A stretch of DNA of 64,000 bases from contig NZ_VMSG01000015.1 in the NCBI RefSeq assembly GCF_007713465.1, forward strand, positions 37,933 through 101,932, given 5' to 3'. Origin of the DNA: Pseudomonas sp. H3(2019) (GTDB lineage Bacteria; Pseudomonadota; Gammaproteobacteria; Pseudomonadales; Pseudomonadaceae). Position 1 is the first letter of the stretch. Each line of letters opens with the position of its first letter. The notes under the pieces were generated by a model that ran no database searches, had not been told where the DNA came from, and saw only the letters and a list, made by a program, of their open reading frames with translations. Of the stretch, positions 45,534 through 55,649 are shown in pieces. The translations under genes and the position numbers were made by a program.

Positions 45534-46310
45534 TTAACGGGTGATGCCGCGAGTCGAAGACTGAATGGAGTCACGGAATATCGCGACTTCCGGGAACTCT
45601 TCCGACGGCTCGGCCAACTCGGCAAGCGCTTGTTCGACTGTCAAACCCTGGCGATAAACCACTTTGTAGGCACGGCGTAATGCGTGGATCGCGTCTTCAC
45701 TGAAACCACGGCGACGCATGCCTTCGAAGTTCATGCTGCGGGCTTCGGCAGGGTTGCCGAACACCGTGACATAGGCTGGAACATCCTTGCCAATGGCTGT
45801 GCCCATACCGGAAAAGCTGTGGGCGCCAATATGGCAATACTGATGAACCAGGGTAAAGCCGGACAGGATCGCCCAATCATCGACGTGCACATGACCGGCC
45901 AACGCGGTGTTGTTGACCAGGATGCAGTTATTGCCGATAACGCTGTCATGACCAATGTGGGCATAGGCCATGATCAGGTTGTGGTCGCCCAGGGTCGTTT
46001 CGGAACGATCCTGAACGGTGCCACGGTGAATCGTCACGCCTTCACGGATGACATTGTGGTCACCGATCACCAGGCGGGTTTCTTCACCCTTGTACTTCAA
46101 ATCGGGCGTGTCCTCACCTACCGAGGAAAACTGGTAAATGCGGTTGTGCTTACCAATACGCGTCGGCCCTTTGAGAATCACGTGCGGGCCAATCACTGTT
46201 CCCTCGCCGATTTCCACACCAGCGCCGACGATCGACCATGGGCCGACCTCGACGTCGTCGGCCAGAATGGCCGTCGGATCGATGATTGCGCGAGGGTCAA
46301 TCAAACTCAT
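45534..46310 (-). CDS. lpxA: UDP-N-acetylglucosamine acyltransferase
   Basis: The product is 258 residues, starting MSLIDPRAIIDPTAILADDV. It has a left-handed beta-helix of hexapeptide repeats, with the catalytic His in AYAHIGHDSVIGN, and a C-terminal helical part (RRRGFSEDAIHALRRAYKVV). It performs the first step of lipid A synthesis. It overlaps fabZ by four bases. Confidence 0.98.
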   Translation of the reverse strand: MSLIDPRAIIDPTAILADDVEVGPWSIVGAGVEIGEGTVIGPHVILKGPTRIGKHNRIYQFSSVGEDTPDLKYKGEETRLVIGDHNVIREGVTIHRGTVQDRSETTLGDHNLIMAYAHIGHDSVIGNNCILVNNTALAGHVHVDDWAILSGFTLVHQYCHIGAHSFSGMGTAIGKDVPAYVTVFGNPAEARSMNFEGMRRRGFSEDAIHALRRAYKVVYRQGLTVEQALAELAEPSEEFPEVAIFRDSIQSSTRGITR

Positions 46311-46747
46311 AGTTTGCGTTCCGCACAGATGATTTCAGCAGAGCAGACTGGCTTGCCATCGACCGAAGCCTGGCATTCGAACTTCCAGATCTGACGCTTG
46401 CAGCTGATGAACTTGGCTTCAAGAATCAACTGATCACCCGGCAGAACCGGTTGGCGGAAACGCAGCTTGTCGGAGCCGACAAAGTAGTAAAGCGTGCCAT
46501 CGGCCGGCTTTACGTCGAGCATTTTGAAACCAAGGATTCCGGCAGCCTGAGCCATCGCTTCAATGATCAGTACGCCCGGCATGATTGGATGCGCAGGGAA
46601 ATGACCGTTGAAGAACGGTTCGTTGATGCTGACATTCTTGTAGGCGCGAATGCGCTTGCCTTCAACATCCAGCTCCACTACCCGGTCCACCAACAGGAAC
46701 GGGTAACGGTGAGGCAGGTATTCGCGAATCTCGTTGATGTCCATCAT
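46307..46747 (-). CDS. fabZ: 3-hydroxyacyl-[acyl-carrier-protein] dehydratase FabZ
   Basis: The product is 146 residues, starting MMDINEIREYLPHRYPFLLV, the length of the P. aeruginosa protein. The active-site His49 and Glu63 lie in NGHFPAHPIMPGVLIIE. It dehydrates hydroxyacyl-ACP in fatty acid elongation and competes with LpxA and LpxD for substrate, which fits its place between their genes. The longer reading to 46807 lacks family support. Confidence 0.97.
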   Translation of the reverse strand: MMDINEIREYLPHRYPFLLVDRVVELDVEGKRIRAYKNVSINEPFFNGHFPAHPIMPGVLIIEAMAQAAGILGFKMLDVKPADGTLYYFVGSDKLRFRQPVLPGDQLILEAKFISCKRQIWKFECQASVDGKPVCSAEIICAERKL

Positions 46748-46856
46748 TTCGGGGGGAAGCCTATGTAAAGATTGGGAGCGCGCGACTGACGCACACTCCT
46801 CTAGCAAATCAAGGAGGCAAGTCTAACGGCTGTGCACACTTGATATGGAAATGGTA

Positions 46857-47912
46857 TCAGCCATCTGATGAAGCATTGCTGTCAGGGGTCACGTCCCCAA
46901 CACGCTTTTCCAGCTGTCGCAAACGTCGCGCGATGTCATCGAGCTGACGGATACGTGCCGCGCTTTTGCGCCACTCGGCAGCCGGTTGCATGGCCGTTCC
47001 AGACGAATAGGAACCCGGCTCGGTAATCGAGTGAGTCACCATGGTCATTCCGGTCAGGAATACGTTGTCGCAAATATCAATGTGTCCGACCAGCCCCACA
47101 CCACCCGCCAGCATGCAGTGCTTGCCGATTTTGGTGCTGCCGGAAATCCCCACGCACGCCGCCATGGCGGTGTGATCACCGACTTGCACGTTGTGGGCGA
47201 TCTGAATCTGGTTATCGAGCTTCACGCCATTGCCGATGATAGTGTCGGCCAGCGCACCGCGGTCGATGGCGGTATTCACGCCAATCTCCACATCGTCACC
47301 GATCAACACCCCACCCACCTGGGCGATCTTCTGCCAGATGCCTTTTTCGTTGGCAAAACCAAAGCCTTCACCACCGAGCACGGCACCGGACTGAATCACC
47401 ACGCGCTTGCCGATGCGTACGTCGTGGTACAGCGTCACACGCGGGGCCAACCAGCCGCCCTCACCGATTTCGCTGCGCGCACCGATGAAGCAGTGGGCAC
47501 CGACCGTCACGCCTGCGGCGATTCGCGCAGCGCTTTCGATCACGGCAAACGCACCAATGCTCGCAGCCGGATCAACCACCGCGTCCGCTGCCACCACCGC
47601 TGTCGGATGGATACCGGCAGCAGCCTTGGGCTTGGGATCGAACAGATGGGAAACCCGGGCATACGCCAGGTACGGATCTGGCACAACCAGCGCATCACCG
47701 GCAAAACCTTCTGCGTCAGCGGCCTTCAGCAACACGGCTGCAGCCTGGCTGTCGGCCAGATATTTACGGTATTGGGGATTTGCCAGAAAGCTCAACTGAG
47801 CTGGGCCAGCCTCCTGCAAGGTGGCTAGCCCAGTGATTTCTTTCTCTGCGGAACCACGAAGAGTGGCGCCGAGGAACTCGGCCAACTGGCCGAGCTTTAT
47901 AGTCGCTGTCAT
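46857..47912 (-). CDS. lpxD: UDP-3-O-(3-hydroxyacyl)glucosamine N-acyltransferase
   Basis: The product is 351 residues, starting MTATIKLGQLAEFLGATLRG. An N-terminal uridine-binding domain (AGPAQLSFLANPQYRKYL) is followed by many hexapeptide repeats, with the catalytic His in QIAHNVQVGDHTAM. The C-terminal helix is ARIRQLDDIARRLRQLEKRV. It performs the third step of lipid A synthesis. It starts four bases after the ompH stop. Confidence 0.98.
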   Translation of the reverse strand: MTATIKLGQLAEFLGATLRGSAEKEITGLATLQEAGPAQLSFLANPQYRKYLADSQAAAVLLKAADAEGFAGDALVVPDPYLAYARVSHLFDPKPKAAAGIHPTAVVAADAVVDPAASIGAFAVIESAARIAAGVTVGAHCFIGARSEIGEGGWLAPRVTLYHDVRIGKRVVIQSGAVLGGEGFGFANEKGIWQKIAQVGGVLIGDDVEIGVNTAIDRGALADTIIGNGVKLDNQIQIAHNVQVGDHTAMAACVGISGSTKIGKHCMLAGGVGLVGHIDICDNVFLTGMTMVTHSITEPGSYSSGTAMQPAAEWRKSAARIRQLDDIARRLRQLEKRVGDVTPDSNASSDG

Positions 47913-47915
47913 GGA

Positions 47916-48419
47916 TTACTTCAGCTGATTCATGCGCTCGATAACCTGGCGAGTGATGTCGTACTGAGGCTTGACATCAATCACTGCGCCACGCTCGAAG
48001 ACCAGGTCAAAAGCACCTTTCTTGATGACTTCTTCCACAGCGCTGTCCAGTTTCGGCTTGAGCTGCTTCAGCATTTCACGGTCAGCAACGGCTTTGGCTT
48101 CGTTCAGCTCCTTGGACTGGAACTGGAAGTCACGGGCCTTTTGCTTGAATTCGAGCTCAAGACGCTCACGCTCGCCCTGGGCCATTTTGTCGCCACCGCT
48201 TACCAGACGATCCTGAATGCCTTTGGCACTGCTTTCCAGGGTTTTCAGCTTGGTCAGCTGCGGCCCGAACTTCTTCTCGGCATCCACGGCGTACTTCTTC
48301 GCCGCGTCAGATTCCAGCAAAGCCATTTGATAGTTCAGTACCGCGATTTTCATTTCGGCAAATGCCGGGGTTGCTACCAGGACAGTTGCCAGGAGAACCA
48401 ATTGAGTCAACTTACGCAC
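47916..48419 (-). CDS. ompH: Periplasmic chaperone OmpH/Skp
   Basis: The product is 167 residues. The signal peptide (MRKLTQLVLLATVLVATPAF, then A) precedes EMKIAVLNYQMALLESDAAK. The long charged helices (MAQGERERLELEFKQKARDF) form the tentacles of the Skp trimer, which carries outer membrane proteins across the periplasm. It lies between bamA and lpxD as in most gammaproteobacteria. Confidence 0.95.
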   Translation of the reverse strand: MRKLTQLVLLATVLVATPAFAEMKIAVLNYQMALLESDAAKKYAVDAEKKFGPQLTKLKTLESSAKGIQDRLVSGGDKMAQGERERLELEFKQKARDFQFQSKELNEAKAVADREMLKQLKPKLDSAVEEVIKKGAFDLVFERGAVIDVKPQYDITRQVIERMNQLK

Positions 48420-48464
48420 GATGCACTCCTACAAAATCCATTGTCGTTATCTTGGATCAGGCTA

Positions 48465-50843
48465 TTAGAAAGTCTGACCGAGGGAGAATTGGAACACCTG
48501 AGTCTCCGCATTGCTGTCCGGTTTCTTGACCGGCATTGCCAAGGCAAAGCTCAACGGACCAAGGGCGGTAACCCAAGTCACACCCACACCCACCGAACTA
48601 GCCATATTGCTCAGACTGACTTCGTTGCACTGTGTTTTGGACTTCGAACCATCGGCGTTAGTGCTCTGCGTGCAACTCGAGTCGAACACGTTACCCACGT
48701 CCCAGAATACCGATGTACGCAAGGAACGCTGATCCTTCACGAACGGCAGAGGGAACAGAACCTCTACACCACCCTGGATCAGGACGTTACCACCAAACGG
48801 CAGCGGATCCTGGTCCGGGTCGACGGAAGTTCCCGGGTTAACGCCACGGCTCGGCGTACTGCGAGGACCCAGCGTGCTGTCCTTGAAGCCGCGAACCGAG
48901 TTGAAACCACCCGCGTAGTAGTTCTCGTAGAACGGCAGGCCACTGGTCGAACCATAACCGTCACCATAGCCCAGCTCTGTATGCAGACGCATGGTGTAGT
49001 TATCGGTCAATGGCTGGAACAGTTGGCCACGGTAATCCAGTTTGAAGAAAGACAGGTCGCTACCCGGTGTCGTCGCTTCCATCGTCAAACTCTGGGAATG
49101 ACCACGAGTCGCCAGCACGCCTTTGTTCAGTGTCGACTCGGACCAACCGGCCGAAGCCTTGAAGTTCAGGAACTGGTCGCCTTCACGGTTAACGAAATCA
49201 AAAATCTCGTCAACGGTGTACTGACCGGTCTTGATTTTGTCTTGCTGTGCGGTCAGACCAAAGGTCAGACGCGAAGTTTCGCTGATCGGATAACCGACGT
49301 TGACGCCAGCACCCAGACTGTCTACCGCGTAGCTGGCTACGTTGACGTCGAGGTTTTTGTAGTCGGTGGTGCGATAGAAAGCGTTGTAACCCAGACTCAC
49401 GCCATCGGCTGTCCAGTACGGGTCGACATAACCGAAGTTATAACGGCTCTGGTATTGGCTACGAGTCAAGCCGATGCTGACCTTGTTACCGGTACCCAGG
49501 AAGTTGTTCTGGGTAATCGAACCACCCAGGATCAAACCGGCGCTCTGAGCAAAACCGACGCTGGCGGTAATCGAACCGGAAGGTTGCTCTTCAACGGCAT
49601 AGTTCACGTCAACCTGGTCATCGACACCCGGTACAGCCGGAGTCTCGACGTTGACTTCCTTGAAGAAGCCCAGACGTTCCAGGCGGGTCTTGGACTGGTC
49701 GATCAGATAGGTCGAAGCCCAGCCACCTTCCATCTGGCGCATTTCACGACGGAGCACTTCGTCTTCCGACTTGGTGTTGCCGCGGAAGTTGATACGGTTT
49801 ACGTAAGCACGCTTGCCCGGATCGACCACAAAGGTGATATCAACGGTGTGATCGTCGTCATGCGGAGTCGGTACGCCGTTGACGTTGGCGAAGGTGTAGC
49901 CCTCGTTACCCAGGCGACGGGTGATCAACTCAGAAGTCGTGGTCATCAGCTTGCGCGAGAACACCTGACCTTTTTGCACCAGCAGCAGCGCCTTGACCTG
50001 ATCTTCAGGGACCTTCAGGTCACCGCTGAGCTTCACGTCACGAACGTTGTACTTCTGACCTTCGTTGATGTTGACGGTGATATAGACGTGTTTTTTGTCC
50101 GGGGTGATCGAAACCTGGGTCGAAGCGATATCCATGTTGATATAGCCACGGTCCAGGTAGTAGGAACGCAGACGTTCCAGGTCACCGGAAAGTTTTTCAC
50201 GAGCATACTTGTCATCGTTCTTGAAGAACGACAACCAGTTGGAGGTCTTGAGTTCGAACAGGTCGATCAGGTCTTCATCAGGGAAAACCGTGTTACCCAC
50301 CACGTTGATGTGCTGGATAGCCGCGACAGTGCCTTCGTTGATATTGACCTTCAAGCCAACGCGGTTGCGCGGCTGAGGAACAACTTCAGTGTCAACGGTG
50401 GCCGAGTAGCGGCCTTGAGCAACGTACTGGCGCTGCAGCTCGTTACGCACGCCTTCAAGCGTCGCACGCTGGAAGATCTCGCCTTCGGCCAGACCGGATT
50501 GTTTAAGGCCTTTCATCAGGTCTTCAGTGGAGATCGCCTTGTTGCCTTCGATCTCGATACTGGCGACCGACGGGCGCTCGACTACAGTAATGACCAGGAC
50601 ATTGCCATCGCGGCCCAGCTGGATATCTTGAAAGAAACCGGTTTTGAACAGCGCACGAGTGGATTCCACCAGGCGACGATCATCCGCCTGTTCACCGACG
50701 TTCAACGGCAAGGCACCAAAGACGCTACCCGCGGATACCCGCTGGAGGCCATTGATACGAATATCGGAGATAGTGAAGGACTCGGCGTGAACTTCGGCGA
50801 TCATCAATACGGTGAGAACCGCAGTTAGCAGCAGACGTTTCAT
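48465..50843 (-). CDS. bamA: Outer membrane protein assembly factor BamA
   Basis: The product is 792 residues, starting MKRLLLTAVLTVLMIAEVHA (signal peptide). Five POTRA domains follow (from FTISDIRINGLQRVSAGSVF), and then a 16-strand barrel of the Omp85 type with VRGFKDSTLGPRS. The last residue is Phe (SLGQTF), the usual insertion signal. It is the core of the BAM complex. The ATG at 50841-50843 has AAGGA upstream. Confidence 0.98.
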   Translation of the reverse strand: MKRLLLTAVLTVLMIAEVHAESFTISDIRINGLQRVSAGSVFGALPLNVGEQADDRRLVESTRALFKTGFFQDIQLGRDGNVLVITVVERPSVASIEIEGNKAISTEDLMKGLKQSGLAEGEIFQRATLEGVRNELQRQYVAQGRYSATVDTEVVPQPRNRVGLKVNINEGTVAAIQHINVVGNTVFPDEDLIDLFELKTSNWLSFFKNDDKYAREKLSGDLERLRSYYLDRGYINMDIASTQVSITPDKKHVYITVNINEGQKYNVRDVKLSGDLKVPEDQVKALLLVQKGQVFSRKLMTTTSELITRRLGNEGYTFANVNGVPTPHDDDHTVDITFVVDPGKRAYVNRINFRGNTKSEDEVLRREMRQMEGGWASTYLIDQSKTRLERLGFFKEVNVETPAVPGVDDQVDVNYAVEEQPSGSITASVGFAQSAGLILGGSITQNNFLGTGNKVSIGLTRSQYQSRYNFGYVDPYWTADGVSLGYNAFYRTTDYKNLDVNVASYAVDSLGAGVNVGYPISETSRLTFGLTAQQDKIKTGQYTVDEIFDFVNREGDQFLNFKASAGWSESTLNKGVLATRGHSQSLTMEATTPGSDLSFFKLDYRGQLFQPLTDNYTMRLHTELGYGDGYGSTSGLPFYENYYAGGFNSVRGFKDSTLGPRSTPSRGVNPGTSVDPDQDPLPFGGNVLIQGGVEVLFPLPFVKDQRSLRTSVFWDVGNVFDSSCTQSTNADGSKSKTQCNEVSLSNMASSVGVGVTWVTALGPLSFALAMPVKKPDSNAETQVFQFSLGQTF

Positions 50844-50917
50844 GAAGTCCTTTCTTATTCCAACTGGCAATAAACAAACTGCCGCAAAATGCGGCAGATT
50901 CGCAATTCAGCGAAGCG

Positions 50918-52270
50918 TTACAGTCGACCCAGATCGTTGACCAGAGCAAGCAACATCACCCCGATCACCAAACTGATACCGATCTGTATCCCCCAACTCT
51001 GCACCCGATCCGACAAGGGACGACCACGCGTCCACTCGATCAGATAAAACAACAGATGCCCCCCATCCAGTACAGGAATGGGCAGCAAATTCAGAACGCC
51101 CAGGCTAATACTCAGATAAGCCAGGAAATTCAGGAAATCAGCGACACCCGACTGGGCAGAAGCGCCCGCCACTTTAGCAATGGTTATCGGTCCACTCAAG
51201 TTTTTTACCGAGAGCTCGCCGAACAACATTTTCTTTAGTGAATCAAGGGTCAGCACACTCATGGTCCAAGTGCGTCGAGCACCTTCGCCAATCGCGGCGA
51301 CGGGACCGTAGCTGACCTCGCGAATCATCTCTGGTGGCCAATCGATAGCCTTCACCCCTGCACCCAGATAACCACTGGCTACTTTCGCCTTGTCGCGAGT
51401 TGCCAAGGTAACCGGGACGTCGATTTGAGCACCGTCACGCTCGATATGCAGCACAATTTTGGTATCAGGACGCACACGCACCCAATCGACCACTTGCTGC
51501 CAATCGGTCAGCGCCTGGCCATCGAGCGCCAGCAGACGGTCACCGGTCTTCAGGCCTGCTGCCTGCGCCGGACCCTTAGGATCCAGCTCAGCCAACACCG
51601 GCGGCAATGCCGGACGCCAAGGGCGAATACCCAGCGAACGAATCGGGTCCGGCTCATCAGCCCCCTTGAGCCAGTGATCCAGGACCAGCTCGCGCGGCGA
51701 ATCGGCAGTAGAGCCCTGTTCGCGCACCAGCAATTGCAACGAACCACTTTCACCAAGACGCCGGACCAGTTGCAGATTCACCGCTGCCCAACCCGAAGTC
51801 GGCTCGCCATCGATGGCGACGATTTCCTGCCCCGGACTCAAACCGGCCTTGGCGGCCATGCTGCCGACTTCAACGGCTCCGATGACAGGACGCACTTGCT
51901 CGGTGCCAAGCATCGCCAGCACCCAGAAAAACGCCAGCGCCAACAAAAAGTTGGCGATAGGCCCGGCAGCTACGATGGCGATGCGCTGACGAACGGATTT
52001 GCGATTAAAGGCCTGATCAAGCTGATCGGACGGCACTTCGCCTTCACGCTCATCAAGCATCTTCACGTAACCACCCAGAGGGATGGCGGCGATCACGAAC
52101 TCGGTGCCGCGCCGGTCATGCCAGCGCAGCAATGGCAGGCCGAAGCCCACGGAGAAACGCAGAACCTTGACGCCACAGCGACGCGCGACCCAGAAATGGC
52201 CAAATTCATGGAAGGTGACCAGCACGCCCAAAGCCACCAGGGTGCCGACAATCATATAGAGCGCGCTCAT
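50918..52270 (-). CDS. rseP: Site-2 zinc metalloprotease RseP
   Basis: The product is 450 residues, starting MSALYMIVGTLVALGVLVTF. The HEFGH zinc motif is at 21-25, two PDZ regions are in the middle (GSMAAKAGLSPGQEIVAIDG; KGPAQAAGLKTGDRLLALDG), and a C-terminal NLLPIPVLDGGHLLFYL gives the third ligand. It cuts the anti-sigma factor (MucA in Pseudomonas) to release AlgU. It lies between dxr and bamA. Confidence 0.97.
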   Translation of the reverse strand: MSALYMIVGTLVALGVLVTFHEFGHFWVARRCGVKVLRFSVGFGLPLLRWHDRRGTEFVIAAIPLGGYVKMLDEREGEVPSDQLDQAFNRKSVRQRIAIVAAGPIANFLLALAFFWVLAMLGTEQVRPVIGAVEVGSMAAKAGLSPGQEIVAIDGEPTSGWAAVNLQLVRRLGESGSLQLLVREQGSTADSPRELVLDHWLKGADEPDPIRSLGIRPWRPALPPVLAELDPKGPAQAAGLKTGDRLLALDGQALTDWQQVVDWVRVRPDTKIVLHIERDGAQIDVPVTLATRDKAKVASGYLGAGVKAIDWPPEMIREVSYGPVAAIGEGARRTWTMSVLTLDSLKKMLFGELSVKNLSGPITIAKVAGASAQSGVADFLNFLAYLSISLGVLNLLPIPVLDGGHLLFYLIEWTRGRPLSDRVQSWGIQIGISLVIGVMLLALVNDLGRL

Positions 52271-52325
52271 CTACTTTTCTCCGCAATCCTATTCAGTGCT
52301 GCCGCGGGCAAACCCGCCGCAACAC

Positions 52326-53516
52326 CTATCGCCCGTGACGACTCAACCAACGCTCGGCCAGGACACGCGCTTTCGCGTCCGCAGTGAAAACCGCATCGAG
52401 ATCATCGACCGAAACCACAGGTTCGAGGTTTAACACCTCTTCGATGATACTCGCGATCTCCAGGTAACGGACACGCCCATCGAGAAAGGCGGCAACAGCC
52501 ACCTCATTCGCCGCGTTCAGCATGGCCGGAGCATTGTTCCCGGCCTCTGCCGCCTGGCGCGCCAGACGCAAGCACGGGAAACGCTCTTCGTCGGGCGCCT
52601 GGAAGTCCAGACGCGCGATTGCAAACAGATCCAGCGGCGCAACCCCGGAGTCGATGCGCTCAGGCCATGCCAGCGCATTGGCAATCGGCGTCCGCATATC
52701 CGGATTGCCCAACTGCGCCAATACCGAACCATCGACGTAGTCGACCAGCGAATGAATCACGCTTTGCGGATGAATCACCACTTCGACCTGTGACGGTTTT
52801 GCATCAAATAGCCAACAGGCCTCGATCAGCTCCAGGCCTTTGTTCATCATGCTGGCCGAATCGACCGAAATTTTGCGCCCCATCGACCAGTTGGGATGGG
52901 CACACGCCTGCTCTGGCGTAACATGCGCCAACTCAGCCATGGATGTCTGCCGGAACGGACCGCCAGAGGCTGTGAGTAAAATCCGACGAACACCTACAGC
53001 GCCAAGCCCACGGGAAAAATCTGCGGGCATGCACTGAAAGATCGCATTGTGCTCGCTGTCGATCGGCAGCAGCACCGACCCGCTCTTGTGCACGGCCTGC
53101 ATGAACAGAGCGCCGGACATCACCAGCGCTTCCTTGTTGGCCAGCAGAATCTTCTTGCCCGCCTCGACCGCCGCCAGCGTCGGACGCAAACCCGCCGCAC
53201 CGACAATCGCCGCCATCACCGCATCGACTTCAGCATCGGAGGCCACCTGACACAGGCCCTCCTCCCCCACCAGCACGCGCGTTGAAAGGCCCGCAGCGCG
53301 CAGATCGTCTTGCAGACGCCGGGCAGCCACGGGCTCCGGCACAACAGCAAAACGCGGCACATGGCAGATACACAAGGCCAGCAGCTCACTCAGGCGAGAG
53401 AAGCCGCTCAAGGCAAAGACTTGATAGCGCTCGGGATGACGCGCGATGACATCAAGGGTGCTAAGACCAATAGAACCCGTCGCCCCCAGGACTGTGATCT
53501 GTTGCGGGCGGCTCAC
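52326..53516 (-). CDS. dxr: 1-deoxy-D-xylulose 5-phosphate reductoisomerase
   Basis: The product is 396 residues from a GTG at 53514-53516, the length of the P. aeruginosa enzyme; the ATG at 53531 would add five residues inside cdsA. The NADPH motif ITVLGATGSIGLSTLDVI and the MGRKISVDSASMMNKGLELI segment identify it. It is the second step of the MEP pathway (ispC). The GTG overlaps the cdsA stop (GTGA). Confidence 0.97.
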   Translation of the reverse strand: MSRPQQITVLGATGSIGLSTLDVIARHPERYQVFALSGFSRLSELLALCICHVPRFAVVPEPVAARRLQDDLRAAGLSTRVLVGEEGLCQVASDAEVDAVMAAIVGAAGLRPTLAAVEAGKKILLANKEALVMSGALFMQAVHKSGSVLLPIDSEHNAIFQCMPADFSRGLGAVGVRRILLTASGGPFRQTSMAELAHVTPEQACAHPNWSMGRKISVDSASMMNKGLELIEACWLFDAKPSQVEVVIHPQSVIHSLVDYVDGSVLAQLGNPDMRTPIANALAWPERIDSGVAPLDLFAIARLDFQAPDEERFPCLRLARQAAEAGNNAPAMLNAANEVAVAAFLDGRVRYLEIASIIEEVLNLEPVVSVDDLDAVFTADAKARVLAERWLSRHGR

Positions 53517-54319
53517 GATGTGGCCATCCACAGCAATACCGCAAACACCGGAATCGCCGCGGTGAGACTGTCGATACGATCCAGAATGCCGCCATGACCC
53601 GGCAGCAGGTTACTGCTGTCCTTGATGCCCGACTGGCGCTTGAACATACTTTCGGTCAAATCGCCGACCACCGAGATAAACACGATAATCGCCGCACCGA
53701 TCAACCCTTTCAGCATCTCGCCAATCGTCCAGTCACGCACCAGACCAACGATGGCGGTGATCACCAGACTCAGCAGCAAGCCGCCGTACACGCCTTCCCA
53801 GCTTTTGCCAGGACTGACCTGCGGAGCAAGCTTGCGCCGGCCGAATGCCCGGCCGGAAAAGTAAGCGCCGATGTCTGCGCCCCAGACCAGCACCATCACC
53901 GCCATGATCAGCCAGTTACCCAGCGGCTCTTGCTTGATCAGGATCAAACCTTGCCAGGCCGGCAACAGGATCATCAGGCCGATGACCAGCTTGCAGGCCG
54001 CACTGGCCCAATGCTCACTGGTCTTGGGATAGGTCAGCACCAGGTAGGTTGCCACCGCCCACCAGAGCACGGCAGCACCCAGCACCCAAGGCGAAAGCCC
54101 CGGCAGCACGTGCATGATAAACAGCATCGCCGCGACCACCGCCGCATAAGCGACACGGATCGGCTGCGCGGTGAAACCTGCCAGGCGCGCCCATTCCCAG
54201 GCACCCAGAGTCACGACCAGGCCGATAAACAGCGCAAAAACGGAGCCCTCGAGCAGAAAAAAACCGCACAGGGCGATCGGCAGCAGGATCAGCGCAGTGA
54301 TGATTCGTTGTTTAAGCAT
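53513..54319 (-). CDS. cdsA: Phosphatidate cytidylyltransferase
   Basis: The product is 268 residues with about eight membrane segments. The CTP-binding signature SMFKRQSGIKDSSNLLPGHG continues into GILDRIDS near the C-terminus. It makes CDP-diacylglycerol for phospholipids. It overlaps uppS by one base. Confidence 0.98.
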   Translation of the reverse strand: MLKQRIITALILLPIALCGFFLLEGSVFALFIGLVVTLGAWEWARLAGFTAQPIRVAYAAVVAAMLFIMHVLPGLSPWVLGAAVLWWAVATYLVLTYPKTSEHWASAACKLVIGLMILLPAWQGLILIKQEPLGNWLIMAVMVLVWGADIGAYFSGRAFGRRKLAPQVSPGKSWEGVYGGLLLSLVITAIVGLVRDWTIGEMLKGLIGAAIIVFISVVGDLTESMFKRQSGIKDSSNLLPGHGGILDRIDSLTAAIPVFAVLLWMATS

Positions 54320-55074
54320 TAAACCCGGGCTCCAGCCTCGACCTGCTCACTCGTTTTACCGAAGCGACGCTGGCGAGAAGCGAAATCGGCCAATGCATTA
54401 CGCATGGCTTCGTGTTTGAAGTCCGGCCAGAACAGGTCGGAGAAATACAGTTCGGAGTACGCCAATTGCCACAGCAGGAAGTTGCTGATGCGATGCTCGC
54501 CACCGGTACGAATGCACAAGTCCGGCAACGGCAGATCACCGGTAGCCAGACAGGTCTGCAGCAACTCGGGAGTGATGTCGTCCGGACGCAAATGCCCGGC
54601 CTGAACTTCTCGCGCCAGACGTTGCGCAGCCTGGGCGATATCCCATTGGCCGCCATAGTTGGCCGCTATCTGCAGGACAAAACGATTGGCGCCGACTGTC
54701 ATTGCCTCCGCCTCACGCATGGCTGCCTGAAGCTCGGGATGAAAACGCGAACGATCGCCGATAATACGCAACATGATGTTGTTGTCGTTGAGGCGTTTGG
54801 CCTCGCGACGCAACGCCTTGAAAAACAAATCCATCAAGGCGCTGACTTCATCGGCCGGACGCTGCCAGTTTTCACTGGAGAAGGCGAACAGGGTCAGTAC
54901 TTCAACCCCGGCCTCAGCGCACACCTCAATGACCGCGCGCACAGCGTCGACGCCAGCCTTGTGCCCGGCAACACCGGGCAAGAAACGTTTTTTTGCCCAG
55001 CGATTATTACCGTCCATGATGATCGCGACGTGGCGCGGCACCGAGGACAGCACTGGCTGCTTGGTCTTTTCCAT
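54319..55074 (-). CDS. uppS: Undecaprenyl diphosphate synthase
   Basis: The product is 251 residues, starting MEKTKQPVLSSVPRHVAIIM. Asp21 in IIMDGNNRWAKKR is the catalytic Mg ligand, and LCIRTGGEHRISNFLLWQLA is the C-terminal signature. It makes the lipid carrier for peptidoglycan and O-antigen. It lies between frr and cdsA, as usual (ispU/uppS). Confidence 0.98.
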   Translation of the reverse strand: MEKTKQPVLSSVPRHVAIIMDGNNRWAKKRFLPGVAGHKAGVDAVRAVIEVCAEAGVEVLTLFAFSSENWQRPADEVSALMDLFFKALRREAKRLNDNNIMLRIIGDRSRFHPELQAAMREAEAMTVGANRFVLQIAANYGGQWDIAQAAQRLAREVQAGHLRPDDITPELLQTCLATGDLPLPDLCIRTGGEHRISNFLLWQLAYSELYFSDLFWPDFKHEAMRNALADFASRQRRFGKTSEQVEAGARV

Positions 55075-55091
55075 GAAGGCGTCCTGACCCC

Positions 55092-55649
55092 TTATACGGC
55101 CATCAGGTCCTTTTCTTTGTCTTCTGTGAGCTTATTGATCTGAGCCTCGAAGTCTTTGATCAACTTGTCGATATCGGCACTCGCGCGACGCTCTTCGTCT
55201 TCGCTGATTTCCTTATCCTTGACCAGCTTCTTCAGGTCGCCCAGTGCATCACGGCGAATATTACGCACCGCGACACGAGCATCTTCGGCAGCACTGCGCG
55301 CTTGCTTGGTGAAACCCTTGCGGGTCTCCTCGGTCAAGGCCGGCATGGATATCAGCAGCAACTCACCCAGGTTCGTTGGATTGAGGTTCAGACCAGCACT
55401 CTGGATCGCCTTGTCGACCGCTGCGAGCATGTTGCGCTCGAATGCCACGACTTGCAGGGTCCGGGAGTCCTTCACGGTGACGTTGGCCACGCTGCTCAAA
55501 GGAGTATCCGAACCGTAGTAAGGCACCATCACGCTGCCCAGGATACTTGGGTGCGCCTTACCTGTACGAATCTGACCAAAAGCGTGCGCCAGCGATTCCA
55601 GGGACTTGGTCATGCGCTCTTGAGCGTCTTTCTTGATTTCGTTGATCAT
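55092..55649 (-). CDS. frr: Ribosome recycling factor
   Basis: The product is 185 residues, starting MINEIKKDAQERMTKSLESL. It is helix-rich with FGQIRTGKAHPSIL and ARVAVRNIRRDALGDLKKL, as in all RRF proteins. It splits post-termination ribosomes with EF-G. It overlaps pyrH by four bases. Confidence 0.99.
   Translation of the reverse strand: MINEIKKDAQERMTKSLESLAHAFGQIRTGKAHPSILGSVMVPYYGSDTPLSSVANVTVKDSRTLQVVAFERNMLAAVDKAIQSAGLNLNPTNLGELLLISMPALTEETRKGFTKQARSAAEDARVAVRNIRRDALGDLKKLVKDKEISEDEERRASADIDKLIKDFEAQINKLTEDKEKDLMAV

Noticed and set aside
48141..50828. An 895-codon plus-strand open frame
   Set aside because: Antisense shadow of bamA and the end of ompH.
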